Source: Microvirga terrestris (GTDB lineage Bacteria > Pseudomonadota > Alphaproteobacteria > Rhizobiales > Beijerinckiaceae). Taken from it: a stretch of DNA of 64,000 bases. The notes under the pieces were generated by a model. The model made no database searches and was not told where the DNA came from. It saw only the letters and a program-made list of their open reading frames with translations. A program made the position numbers and the translations under genes. The stretch lies in the NCBI RefSeq assembly GCF_015694425.1, contig NZ_JADQDN010000001.1:372001-436000 (forward strand). The letters run 5' to 3'. Positions 34,582-43,100 of this stretch are shown here, piece after piece (within the stretch, counting starts at the first letter, position 1; every line of letters begins with the position of its first letter).

Positions 34582-35534
34582 ACGATGCTGCCCTCATAGC
34601 GCAGGCCCGGCTCCCGGTCCTTGGCCAGCAAGAGCGGGCCGTCGAGATCGACGAAGCGGGAGCGGGGCGCGAGCACCAGGGCGGGCGCCATGGCGAGCGA
34701 GGTTCCGACCATGCAGCCGATCATGATCGAGAAGCCCTTGGCCTCCGCCGCATCGGCGAGAGCCAGAGCCTCCGTCAGGCCGCCGGTCTTGTCGAGCTTG
34801 ATGTTGACGAGATCGTAGAGCCCCACCAGCCGGTCCAGGCTCGCCCGGTCGTGCACGCTCTCGTCCGCCAGGATCGGCACGGGACGGGAGATCCGGCTTA
34901 AGTAACCGTCTTCCTTGGCGGGCAGCGGCTGCTCGACCAGGGCGTAGCCGGCCTCGGCGCAGGCGGCGAGGTGCCGCTCGATATTGGCTTCGGTCCAGCC
35001 CTCGTTGGCGTCAGCGATCAGCGTCGCCTGGGGAGCGGCCCGGCGCACCGCCCTGATCCGCTCGATGTCGCCGTCGGGAGCCCCGAACTTCACTTTGAGG
35101 ATCGGCCGCTCCGCGGCCTTCGCGGCAGCCTCCGCCATACCGTCTGGTGTGTCGAGGCTGATCGTGTAGGCGGTCGTCACCGGCGGCCAGCGGGTGAGGC
35201 CTGCAGTCACATGGGCGCGGATGCCGGAGCGCTTGGCGTCGAGATCCCATAGGGCGCAATCGACCGCATTCCGGGCCGCGCCAGCCGGCATCAGGCTCTG
35301 GAGAGCCTCGCGGGTCAGGCCTTCCTCGATCTGAGGGCGGAGGGCTTCGATGGCCGCCGCCACGCCCTCGACCGTCTCACCGTAGCGTGGATAGGGCACG
35401 CATTCCCCGTGCCCGACGGCCTCACCTTCCTTGATCGTGGCGGTGACCACAACGGCCTCGGTGCGGGAGCCACGGGCAATGGTGAACTTCCCGGCGATGG
35501 GGAATCGGTCGATGGAAACGGTGAGATGACGCAT
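34551..35534 (-). CDS. Dipeptide epimerase (L-Ala-D/L-Glu epimerase-like, enolase superfamily)
   Basis: The 327-residue enzyme has the muconate-lactonising subgroup layout. The acid/base lysine motif is LKVKFG, the metal ligands are Asp in DANEGW, Glu in VEQPLP and Asp in ADES, and the second lysine is in NIKLDKTGGLTEAL. The family racemises the C-terminal residue of dipeptides such as L-Ala-D-Glu from recycled murein. ATG 35534 (MRHLTVSIDRF) is preferred over the longer frame from 35636. The peptide ABC transporter at 16.7-22.1 kb could supply its substrate, but they are not linked in an operon. Confidence 0.9.
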   Translation of the reverse strand: MRHLTVSIDRFPIAGKFTIARGSRTEAVVVTATIKEGEAVGHGECVPYPRYGETVEGVAAAIEALRPQIEEGLTREALQSLMPAGAARNAVDCALWDLDAKRSGIRAHVTAGLTRWPPVTTAYTISLDTPDGMAEAAAKAAERPILKVKFGAPDGDIERIRAVRRAAPQATLIADANEGWTEANIERHLAACAEAGYALVEQPLPAKEDGYLSRISRPVPILADESVHDRASLDRLVGLYDLVNIKLDKTGGLTEALALADAAEAKGFSIMIGCMVGTSLAMAPALVLAPRSRFVDLDGPLLLAKDREPGLRYEGSIVYPPEPALWG

Positions 35535-35622
35535 TCTCTTGGCTTCTCGTGATGAAGTTCGTCTCGACTTGTGGCGCAATGACACGCTATCACCAAGCGG
35601 AATCAATGCCGAAAGGACAATC

Positions 35623-36765
35623 GTGGCGCAGGGCACCCTGGCTCAAGGGCCGGACATGACGATCGACCGCGCAGGCGGGCAGACGACAATCCGTCTGTCC
35701 GGCCCCTGGACGGCGCCGCATGCCCAGCGGGTCGAGGCTCTCGTGGGCGAGATCGAGGCGGAAGCCGATCACTTCCCCGTGCTCTTCGATCTCAGCGGCG
35801 TCGAGCGCCTAGACACCCTCGGCGCCTGGACCCTCGACAGGACCCGCCATGAGCTCTCGGCCAAGGGTCAGGCCGATTTCGCCAATGCCTCGCCGGAGCA
35901 GAAGATCCTCTTGGAGGAGGCGGCCTATCGCGACTTCGAGGGCGAGCCGAAGCCCCGGCATGCCCGGTCGGTCGATTTCCTCGTCGATGTGGGGCAAAGC
36001 GTGGCCGGTGCCGGCAAGGATCTGGTCGGTGGCGTCGGATTCTTAGGGGAACTCGTTGCCGCCATGGTGCGCGTGGTCATCCATCCCCGCCGCTTCCGGG
36101 GCACTGCGGTGATCAACCAGCTGGAGCAGATCGCTTATCGCGGCGTGCCCATCATCGTGCTGATCTCGTTCCTGGTCGGCTGCATCGTCTCCCAGCAGGG
36201 CATCTTCCAGCTGGTCAAGTTCGGCGCGACGCCCTTCGTCGTCGACCTCATCGGCATCCTGGTCCTGCGCGAATTGGGCGTGCTGCTCACCTCCATCATG
36301 GTCGCGGGCCGTTCCGGCTCGGCCTTCACGGCCGAGATCGGGTCCATGAAGATGCGCGAAGAGATCGATGCCCTGCGGGTCATGGGCCTCGATCCCATTG
36401 AGGTCCTGATCGTCCCTCGCATCCTGGCCCTCATCATCGGCCTGCCGCTCCTAACCTTCATCGCCTCCATCGCGGCGCTGGTGGGTGGCGGGCTGACGAC
36501 CTGGGTCTATGGCGGCATCAGCCCCGACATCTTCCTTGATCGTCTCAGGGCTGCGGTCGGCATGAACACCTTCCTGGTCGGCCTCATCAAAGCCCCCTTC
36601 ATGGCAGTGGTCATCGGGATCATCGCGACCCTGGAAGGCATGGCGGTCGCCGGATCCGCCGAATCGCTCGGCCGCCACGTGACCTCTTCGGTGGTGAAGG
36701 CCATCTTCATGGTCATCGTGCTCGACGGCCTTTTCGCCATGTTCTTTGCAGCGATCAATTACTGA
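35623..36765 (+). CDS. MlaE-family ABC permease with N-terminal STAS domain
   Basis: The 380-residue protein starts with a STAS-like domain (~residues 10-95; TIRLSGPWTAPHAQRVEALV, VLFDLSGVERLDTLGAW). A MlaE permease follows, with an interfacial helix and five or six membrane segments (LVGCIVSQQGIFQLVKFGA, LGVLLTSIMVAGRSGSAF, the EEIDALRVMGLDPIEVLIVPR coupling loop). MlaE permeases move phospholipids between inner membrane and an MCE protein. GTG 35623 has AAAGGA six bases upstream. It starts a four-gene MCE operon with spacings of 1-9 bases. Confidence 0.92.
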   Translation: MAQGTLAQGPDMTIDRAGGQTTIRLSGPWTAPHAQRVEALVGEIEAEADHFPVLFDLSGVERLDTLGAWTLDRTRHELSAKGQADFANASPEQKILLEEAAYRDFEGEPKPRHARSVDFLVDVGQSVAGAGKDLVGGVGFLGELVAAMVRVVIHPRRFRGTAVINQLEQIAYRGVPIIVLISFLVGCIVSQQGIFQLVKFGATPFVVDLIGILVLRELGVLLTSIMVAGRSGSAFTAEIGSMKMREEIDALRVMGLDPIEVLIVPRILALIIGLPLLTFIASIAALVGGGLTTWVYGGISPDIFLDRLRAAVGMNTFLVGLIKAPFMAVVIGIIATLEGMAVAGSAESLGRHVTSSVVKAIFMVIVLDGLFAMFFAAINY

Positions 36766-36766
36766 G

Positions 36767-37576
36767 ATGATGCTCGAGCGCCGCCACCCGGACCTGACGA
36801 AGAACCGCGAGGTGATCATCCGCGTTCGCGGCGTGGAGGTCGGCTTCGGGGAAAAGACCATCCTGAAAGGCCTCGATCTCGATGTGTATCGCGGCGAGAT
36901 CCTGGGCTTTGTCGGCGGCTCCGGTCAGGGCAAGTCGGTCCTGACCCGCGCGATCTTAGGGCTCGTGCGCAAGCGCGCCGGCACCATCGAAGTGCTGGGC
37001 CGCAACCTCGACGAGCTGTCCTCGGACGAGCGCCGGCAGCTGGAGCGTCATTGGGGTGTGCTGTTCCAGCAGGGCGCGCTCTTTTCGGCCCTGACCGTCA
37101 AGCAGAACATTCAGGTGCCGATGCGCGAATATTTGCACCTGTCGGACCGCCTGCTCGACGAATTGGCCATGCTCAAGATCGAGATGGTGGGGCTCAGCCC
37201 CGACGCCGCCGACAAACTGCCCTCCGAGCTATCGGGCGGCATGATCAAGCGCGCGGCCCTAGCCAGGGCTCTGGCCCTCGACCCGGAAATCGTCTTCCTC
37301 GACGAGCCGACCTCCGGACTCGACCCCATCGGCGCCGGCGAGTTCGACGACCTGATTGCGACGTTACAGCGGACTTTAGGCCTGACCGTATTCATGGTAA
37401 CGCATGACCTGGACAGCCTCTACTCGGTCTGCGACCGGATAGCGGCTCTGGGCGAGGGGAAAATCCTCGCGGAGGGTCCTATCGAGGCGATGCTGGCCTC
37501 GGACCATCCGTGGCTTCGCTCTTATTTTCATGGGAAACGGGCACGCGCGGTCATGACCGGCGGCGCGCAAGGGTAA
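36767..37576 (+). CDS. MlaF-family ABC ATP-binding protein
   Basis: This 269-residue ATPase has Walker A GGSGQGKS, with a Gln in place of the usual Ala/Gly-type residue as in MlaF proteins. The signature is LSGGMIKRAALARAL and Walker B is IVFLDEPTSGLDP, followed by the H-loop MVTHDLDSLY. It energises lipid transfer by the MlaE-type permease. ATG codons at 36767 and 36770 are both possible starts. Its stop is two bases before the MCE gene. Confidence 0.93.
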   Translation: MMLERRHPDLTKNREVIIRVRGVEVGFGEKTILKGLDLDVYRGEILGFVGGSGQGKSVLTRAILGLVRKRAGTIEVLGRNLDELSSDERRQLERHWGVLFQQGALFSALTVKQNIQVPMREYLHLSDRLLDELAMLKIEMVGLSPDAADKLPSELSGGMIKRAALARALALDPEIVFLDEPTSGLDPIGAGEFDDLIATLQRTLGLTVFMVTHDLDSLYSVCDRIAALGEGKILAEGPIEAMLASDHPWLRSYFHGKRARAVMTGGAQG

Positions 37577-37578
37577 CG

Positions 37579-39156
37579 ATGGAAACGCGTGCAAATTACG
37601 CCTTGATCGGCCTTTTCACCCTGGCGGTGATCGCAGCGGCCTTCGGTTTCGTCTACTGGTTCTCCGGTGGCGAACGCGGTCAGGCGCGCCAGACGATCCG
37701 CATCGTGTTTTCCGGCTCTGTCTCGGGTCTTTCTCAGGGCTCTAGCGTGTCCTTCAACGGCCTGCGGGTCGGCGATGTCTCAAGTCTTGAGCTTCTGCCG
37801 GAGGATCCGCGCCGGGTGGTGGCCATCGCGTCGGTCAACAGCAGCACGCCGATCCGAGCCGACACCCGCGCCCGCCTGGAATACCAGGGCCTGACCGGCG
37901 TCGCGAATGTGGGTCTCACCGGCGGCGAGGCGGGGGCGCCTCCGCTGGTCGCCGGCCCCGGCCAGCCCATGCCGACGATCTTCGCCGACCGCTCCGACTT
38001 CCAGGATCTCATCGAAAGCGCCCGCAACATCGCCCGCCGGGCCGATGACGTGCTGGAACGGGTGGGCCGCGTCGTGACCGACAACGAAGGCGCCATCAGC
38101 CGTACGATCCAGAACGTGGAGCGCTTCTCTCAGGCCCTGGGCGAGAACGCGGAGGGCATCGACCGCTTCCTGGCCCAGGTCGGGCAGGCAGCAGAGAAGG
38201 TCGGGCCTTTGGCCGAGAAGCTCGAGACGCTCGCCACCAATGTGGACGAGGTGGTGCGCGCGGTCGACCCGCAGCGGGTGACGCGCATCGTCGAGAATGT
38301 GGAAGGCTTCACCCAGGCCCTGGGCGAAAGCCGGCAGGCGGTCGAGAGCACCCTGCGCAATGCCGATAGCCTCGTGGCTCGCCTCAACGAAACTGCGCCC
38401 AAGCTCGACAGCGCCATAGGGGACATCTCGAACGTGGCGAAGGCCATCGATCCAGTCAAGGTCGGCCGCACGGTCGACAAGGTTGAGGAGCTGGCGAACT
38501 CCATCGACGGGCAGCGGGTGTCCCGGATCGTCGAGAACACGGACAACTTCACCAGGGCTCTCGGCGAAAACCGCGAGACGATCAACAATGCCCTCCGGGA
38601 TGCCGCGAGCCTGATTGCGTCTCTCAATGTCACCGCGCCTAAGCTGGACAGGGCTGTGAGTGAGATCACCGAACTGGCCCAGGCCGTTGACCCTGCCAAG
38701 GTCGGTCGCACGGTCGACAACATCGACACATTCACCCAGACCCTGAGCCGCCGCAGCCCTGACGTGGACAAGGCGATCCAGGAGGCACGCTCGATCACCG
38801 AGAAGCTGAACAAGTCGGCGGACCGCATCGACGGCGTTCTGGCAGGGGCAGAGAAGTTCCTGGGCTCGGCATCCGGCGAGGCAGGCAAGGGCGCCTTCGA
38901 TGAGATCCGTGCTGCCGCCGTCTCCGTGCGGGAGTTGGCCGACGATCTCAACCAGCGCACTGAGGGCATCCAGGGCGTCTTGTCCGGCGTGGGTCGGTTC
39001 ACGGATTCGGGCTTGCGGGAATACGAGGCGCTGGCCGTCGAAGGTCGCAGGACCTTGGGCGATATCAGCCGCGCGGTGCGCAGCATCGAACGTAATCCAC
39101 AGCAGTTTCTTTTCGGTGGCCGTTCGAACCTCCCCGAGTACAATGGACGTCGTTAA
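37579..39156 (+). CDS. MCE (MlaD) family protein with long repeat-bearing helical C-terminus
   Basis: The 525-residue protein has one N-terminal membrane helix (YALIGLFTLAVIAAAFGFVYWF) and a single MCE domain (~residues 40-140; IRIVFSGSVSGLSQGSSVSFNGLRVG as region, ending VGLTGG). A C-terminal ~350 residues of predicted amphipathic helix follows. Within it, a ~100-residue unit recurs, marked by (V/I)DPxKVGRTVD, RIVENxxxFTxALGE and L(N)xTAPKLDxA. This is far longer than E. coli MlaD (~180 residues) and recalls proteins whose helices form a tube or needle across the periplasm. It is anchored in the inner membrane facing the periplasm and binds lipids. Confidence 0.9.
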   Translation: METRANYALIGLFTLAVIAAAFGFVYWFSGGERGQARQTIRIVFSGSVSGLSQGSSVSFNGLRVGDVSSLELLPEDPRRVVAIASVNSSTPIRADTRARLEYQGLTGVANVGLTGGEAGAPPLVAGPGQPMPTIFADRSDFQDLIESARNIARRADDVLERVGRVVTDNEGAISRTIQNVERFSQALGENAEGIDRFLAQVGQAAEKVGPLAEKLETLATNVDEVVRAVDPQRVTRIVENVEGFTQALGESRQAVESTLRNADSLVARLNETAPKLDSAIGDISNVAKAIDPVKVGRTVDKVEELANSIDGQRVSRIVENTDNFTRALGENRETINNALRDAASLIASLNVTAPKLDRAVSEITELAQAVDPAKVGRTVDNIDTFTQTLSRRSPDVDKAIQEARSITEKLNKSADRIDGVLAGAEKFLGSASGEAGKGAFDEIRAAAVSVRELADDLNQRTEGIQGVLSGVGRFTDSGLREYEALAVEGRRTLGDISRAVRSIERNPQQFLFGGRSNLPEYNGRR

Positions 39157-39165
39157 GTAACCAGT

Positions 39166-39840
39166 ATGCGTGGATCCTCCGTGTTAACTCCCGTGACTGC
39201 ACGAGCCTGCATGCTCCGGCGCCTTGCCCCGGTGGCGGTTCTGGCTGCCCTGACGGGCGCCTGCTCGTCGGGCCCTGCGCCCGCGACCTTCGATCTTTCG
39301 GCGCCGTCCGCCCGGATCCGGGGGGCTTCCGGCGTTCAGGTTCTGGTGAACGAGCCCGCAGCTCTGCAGCAGCTCTCGACCCAACAGATCCTGGTCAAAG
39401 ATGCCAGCGGCTCCGTGTCGTTCATCGGAGGAGGGCAGTGGGCCGACAACCTGCCCCGCCTGATCCAGACCCGCCTGATAAACACCTTCGAGAACGCCTC
39501 CCAGCTGCGCGGAGTCTCCCGACCGAGCAGCGGTGCGGTGGCCGACGTCCAGCTCATCTCCGAGCTGCGGCGCTTCGAGATCGCGACCCCCGATAATCAG
39601 GCGGTCGCCGAAATTTCCGTGAAGATCGTCAGCGACCGCGATGGCCGCATCGTCAATGGCCGGATCTTCCGCACCAGCGTTCCAGCCAGCGCCGTCGACG
39701 CCCCGAACGCGGCACGCGCCCTCGACGAGGCGCTCTCCGTGGTCATGCTCGACATCGTCCGCTGGGTGAGCGGCAGCCAGCTGCCCCGCCGCGAGGATCC
39801 GGGCACCGCTGCGGCGGGTGAAGACAAGGCACCGGCTTAG
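39166..39840 (+). CDS. ABC-type transport auxiliary lipoprotein of the MCE operon
   Basis: The 224-residue product has a lipoprotein signal with lipobox LTGAC (Cys33 from this start). A beta-rich domain follows (GVQVLVNEPAALQQLSTQQILV ... ARALDEALSVVMLDIVRWV), characteristic of the auxiliary lipoproteins coded at the end of MCE operons. It would sit in the outer membrane or periplasm as the receiving partner of the MCE protein. An in-frame ATG at 39211 gives a more typical 18-residue signal and may be the true start. Confidence 0.85.
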   Translation: MRGSSVLTPVTARACMLRRLAPVAVLAALTGACSSGPAPATFDLSAPSARIRGASGVQVLVNEPAALQQLSTQQILVKDASGSVSFIGGGQWADNLPRLIQTRLINTFENASQLRGVSRPSSGAVADVQLISELRRFEIATPDNQAVAEISVKIVSDRDGRIVNGRIFRTSVPASAVDAPNAARALDEALSVVMLDIVRWVSGSQLPRREDPGTAAAGEDKAPA

Positions 39841-39870
39841 AGAGCCATTCAGCACAATATCGACCATTTC

Positions 39871-39966
39871 GTTTGTCATCACCGGCCTTGTGCCGGTGAT
39901 CTCGTTTCGGAAGGGCGCATACGCTTTTCACAATCGGGATAGCCGGAACAAGCCCGGCCATGACGA
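39871..39966. repeat. Palindromic intergenic element with GTCAT ends
   Basis: The left end is TTTGTCATCACCGGCCTTGT, with its own 9-bp hairpin (ATCACCGGC at 39878-39886, GCCGGTGAT at 39892-39900). The right end, GAACAAGCCCGGCCATGAC, reads TCATGGCCGGGCTTGT in reverse, so the two ends form an imperfect terminal inverted repeat. This is the style of REP-like elements found in Rhizobiales intergenic DNA. Confidence 0.7.
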
Positions 39967-39973
39967 AGAGGGT

Positions 39974-40069
39974 GTCATCCCCGGCGAGCATCAGCGAGGG
40001 AAGGGGATCCATGGCGCTCAGGGTATGACTGAATTCCTTTCCCCTCCGCTGCGCTCCGGCCGGGAATGA
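39974..40069. repeat. GTCAT-CCCGGC palindromic repeat, copy A
   Basis: The element starts GTCATCCCCGGC and ends GCTCCGGCCGGGAATGA, with an internal inverted pair GGGAAGGGGATCC / ATTCCTTTCCCC. It matches copy B at 49859-49957 in the same orientation with the same ends and the same internal pair. It is non-coding. Confidence 0.8.
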
Positions 40070-40096
40070 TTCCGGCGCATTAGCAGACCATCGACA

Positions 40097-40130
40097 ACGA
40101 AAAACGCGGCCTTAAGGCCGCGTTTTTCGT
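40097..40130. terminator. Bidirectional Rho-independent terminator
   Basis: A perfect 34-base palindrome has the GC core CGCGGCCTTAAGGCCGCG flanked by AAAA on the left and TTTTT on the right, so it ends transcription with a U-tract on either strand. It sits between the MCE lipoprotein gene (plus) and the giant coiled-coil gene (minus). Confidence 0.9.
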
Positions 40131-40151
40131 ATTCAATTGAGTCTAGACGGC

Positions 40152-43100
40152 TCAGTCGAACCGGCCGCTCGCATGGGCCAGCATGGTGTAGACCTTGCCG
40201 GTCTCAGACGTGAGGTAGGTCTTCGTCAGCATGGAGTCGCGGTCGTCACGGGAGACCTCGGCGAGCAGGCGCTCGAACTCTTCCACATACCGGTCCACCG
40301 TCTGCCGGAACTCGTCGTCACGGCCGTACTTGCGGCGGATCTCGTCGAAGGTCTGCTGACCCTGCAGCGTATAGAGCCGGCGGGTGAACACGTTGCTCTC
40401 GCCGCGGCGGTAGCGGTCCCAGAGCTCCACGGCCGCGTCGTGATCGATCATGCGGGCGATATCGACCGAGATCGAGTCGAGCGACTCGAGGCTGTTGGTG
40501 CGGGCGCGATCGGGACGACCTGCAGTGCTGCGTGCCGGCTCCACAGCGTCCTCGCGTGAGGCGCGGTTGAGAAGATCCGACAGCCATCCGCCACGGGCAC
40601 CAGCCTCTGGGGCGGGGGCCTCCTGACGGCGCGGGGCCGGGCGCTCAGCCGCAGGCGGGGCCTGGCGCACGGGAGCCGGGGCAGGCGCAGGCTTCGGTTC
40701 CGCCTGACGCGCCAAGGGAGCCGGAGCAGGGGCGGGCGTCGGGGCAGGCGCCGGAGCAGGTGTTTGGGCGATACGTTGCTCGACCGCGGCGGCGACCGCC
40801 GCCATGGTCGCGGCAACCGGGGTTTCGTTGACGGCGGCCTTGCGCGGCTGGGCCGCAGGAGCCGCGTCGACCAGGCGGTTCGAGCGTGACACGAGAGCCG
40901 AAAGCTCGTTCAGAGCCTTGATCTGGTCGGCGACGACACGGCGCATGTTGGCGGTAGTTTCCTGGGTCTCCTGCGGCAGCTCGACGACGCCGCGGCGGAG
41001 TTCGGCGCGGGTGGCCTCCAGCTCGCGCTGGATGTGGCCTGTCATGCCGCGCAGCTCGCCCATGGCATCGCGGAACTTCGCGGTGGCGTTGCCCAAGGCC
41101 TCGGCCATCTCGGCTGTCGCCTGCTCGTAGCTGGCGCGCAGGGCTTCCGCCGTCCGCTCGCTTTCTGCACCGGTGGTGGCACGGATGCGCTCGAACTGCT
41201 CGCCGATGGCGGCCGTGGTGGTGTCGGCCGCCGAGGACAGGACCGAGCCGATCTGGCGCGCCTTGGCTTCGGCATTCTGGAGAGAGCCCTCCAGGAGGGT
41301 GGTGAAGGAACGGGTGACGGATTCGAGATCTTGCGAGCGCTCGCCGATCCGGGTCAGGAGCTCATCCAGGGCCTGCTGGCGGCTCGAGAGGGCCTCGTTC
41401 ATGCGCGCTTCCACGCGCTCCAGGGCGGTCGCCGCCTCGGTGAGGGTGCGCATCTGCTCACCTGTGGTGCTGGTGAGCGCTTGGCCACGCTCTTCGAGGC
41501 TGCGGGCCAGTTCCAGCGCCTGCTGGATCGCGCTGGACGACACGTTGCGCAGTTCGTCGACCTGTTCGGCCACCTGATCGGAGGCGCGGCCGGTCTGTGT
41601 GGCAATCTCGGACAGGAGCGTTTCGATGTGCTGGACGCGCCCGGCGAGACCGTCTTCGACAGCCCCGAGATTGCTGCTGGCAGAAGCTGCCACCTGCTGG
41701 AGCATGCGGTTGGCGTCGGTCAGGCGGCCGAGCACGTCGGTGAGTTCACCGCGCAGGCGCTCGTTGGCACCGGTGAGGGCCTCCACCGTCTGCTCGGTTC
41801 CCTCGTTGATGGACGCACGCACGGCTTCCGTCGACTGCAGGTAGGAGGCGGTAAGCTCCATCGTGCGCTCTTGGAGCGACGAAAGGAGGGTGGTGCTGCG
41901 TTCTTCAAGACTGCGCAAGGTCGCGTCGCTGATGGCGGCAACCTCACGGCCGATGACATCGCCACGGCTGCCTAGGCTCTCGACGAGCGCTGCGCCCTGG
42001 GTGTCGAAGATCGAGCGGATCTCGCCGATGCGGCCAGTGAGCGAGCCGAGCACGGCCTGGCCGCGCTCGTCGATGGTCTCGGCAGCGCCGGTCAGGCGGT
42101 TGACGACGCTGTCCTCGAGCATAGTGACGCTCTGGTTGAGAGCGGCCGCGAGTTCTTCGGTGCGGCTGCCCAGCGTCGCGGCAATTTCTTCCGCGCGGCT
42201 GCCCAGGGTCTGGTTGATCTCGAAGGCACGGGCGCCGAGGGTCTCGGAAATCTCGTCGGCGCGGGTGCCCAGAACCTCGTTGATCGCCGTGATGCGACCG
42301 TCGAGGGACTGGCCGATCTGCTCTGCCTTGGAAGACAGGGTGTCGGCAATGGCATTGGTCTTGGCCGTGATCGCCTGGCTGATCTCGTCCACGCGGGCCT
42401 GGAGGGCTGTGGCCACGTCGCGGCCGCCTTCGGCCATGACGCGGGCCATCTCTCCGGTGCGCACGACGAGGGCCTCGTTGAGAGCCGTCGAGCGGGCGCC
42501 GAGCACGCTGTCGACCCGCTCGACGATGGTGTCGAAGTTGGCCGCGATCTCGGTGGTGCGGCGGGAGGCATGGTCCTCAAGGGCCGAAAGCTGCGTCTCG
42601 ATGGCGGTGGTCGCCTCGCGGGCACGCTCGGTGAAGGACTCGGCCACGGTGCGGCCCTGTACGGTGATCAGGCGGTCCATCTCTTCGAGGCGACCGGTGA
42701 TGGTCTCCGTCATGCTGCCCACATCGCGGGAGATGCGCTCGGCCACTTCGCTGCCGCGGGTGGTGACGTCCTCCAGGGCCGTAAGGCGGGCCACAAGGGT
42801 CTCTTCCATCTCGCGGGTGCGGGTGTCGACGGTCGTGGACAGGGTCTCGGCCGTGCGGTTGAGGGCCTCGTTGACGCGCGAGCCCTGGCTCGCGATGGCG
42901 AGGACGATGTCCTTTGCGGTGTTGGCGAGGCGGGTCTGTGCGTCCTCGGTATGGAGCGACAGGGTCTCGGAGAATTCCTGGCCGCGGTTTTCGAACGCGG
43001 AGCGGAATTCCACGACCTGTGTTCCCATGAGGGTCGACAGGCGCTCGCCGGCCTGGGTGAGGCTCGTCTCGAGGGCTTGACCCTGAACAGTGACGGATTC

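Larger units (their letters stand above)
39841..40151. other. Intergenic region with palindromic repeats and a terminator
   Basis: This 311-base stretch between two convergent genes has no supported coding. It holds two adjacent palindromic elements (39871-39966 and 39974-40069) and a 34-base perfect palindrome at 40097-40130 that looks like a bidirectional terminator. Confidence 0.8.
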
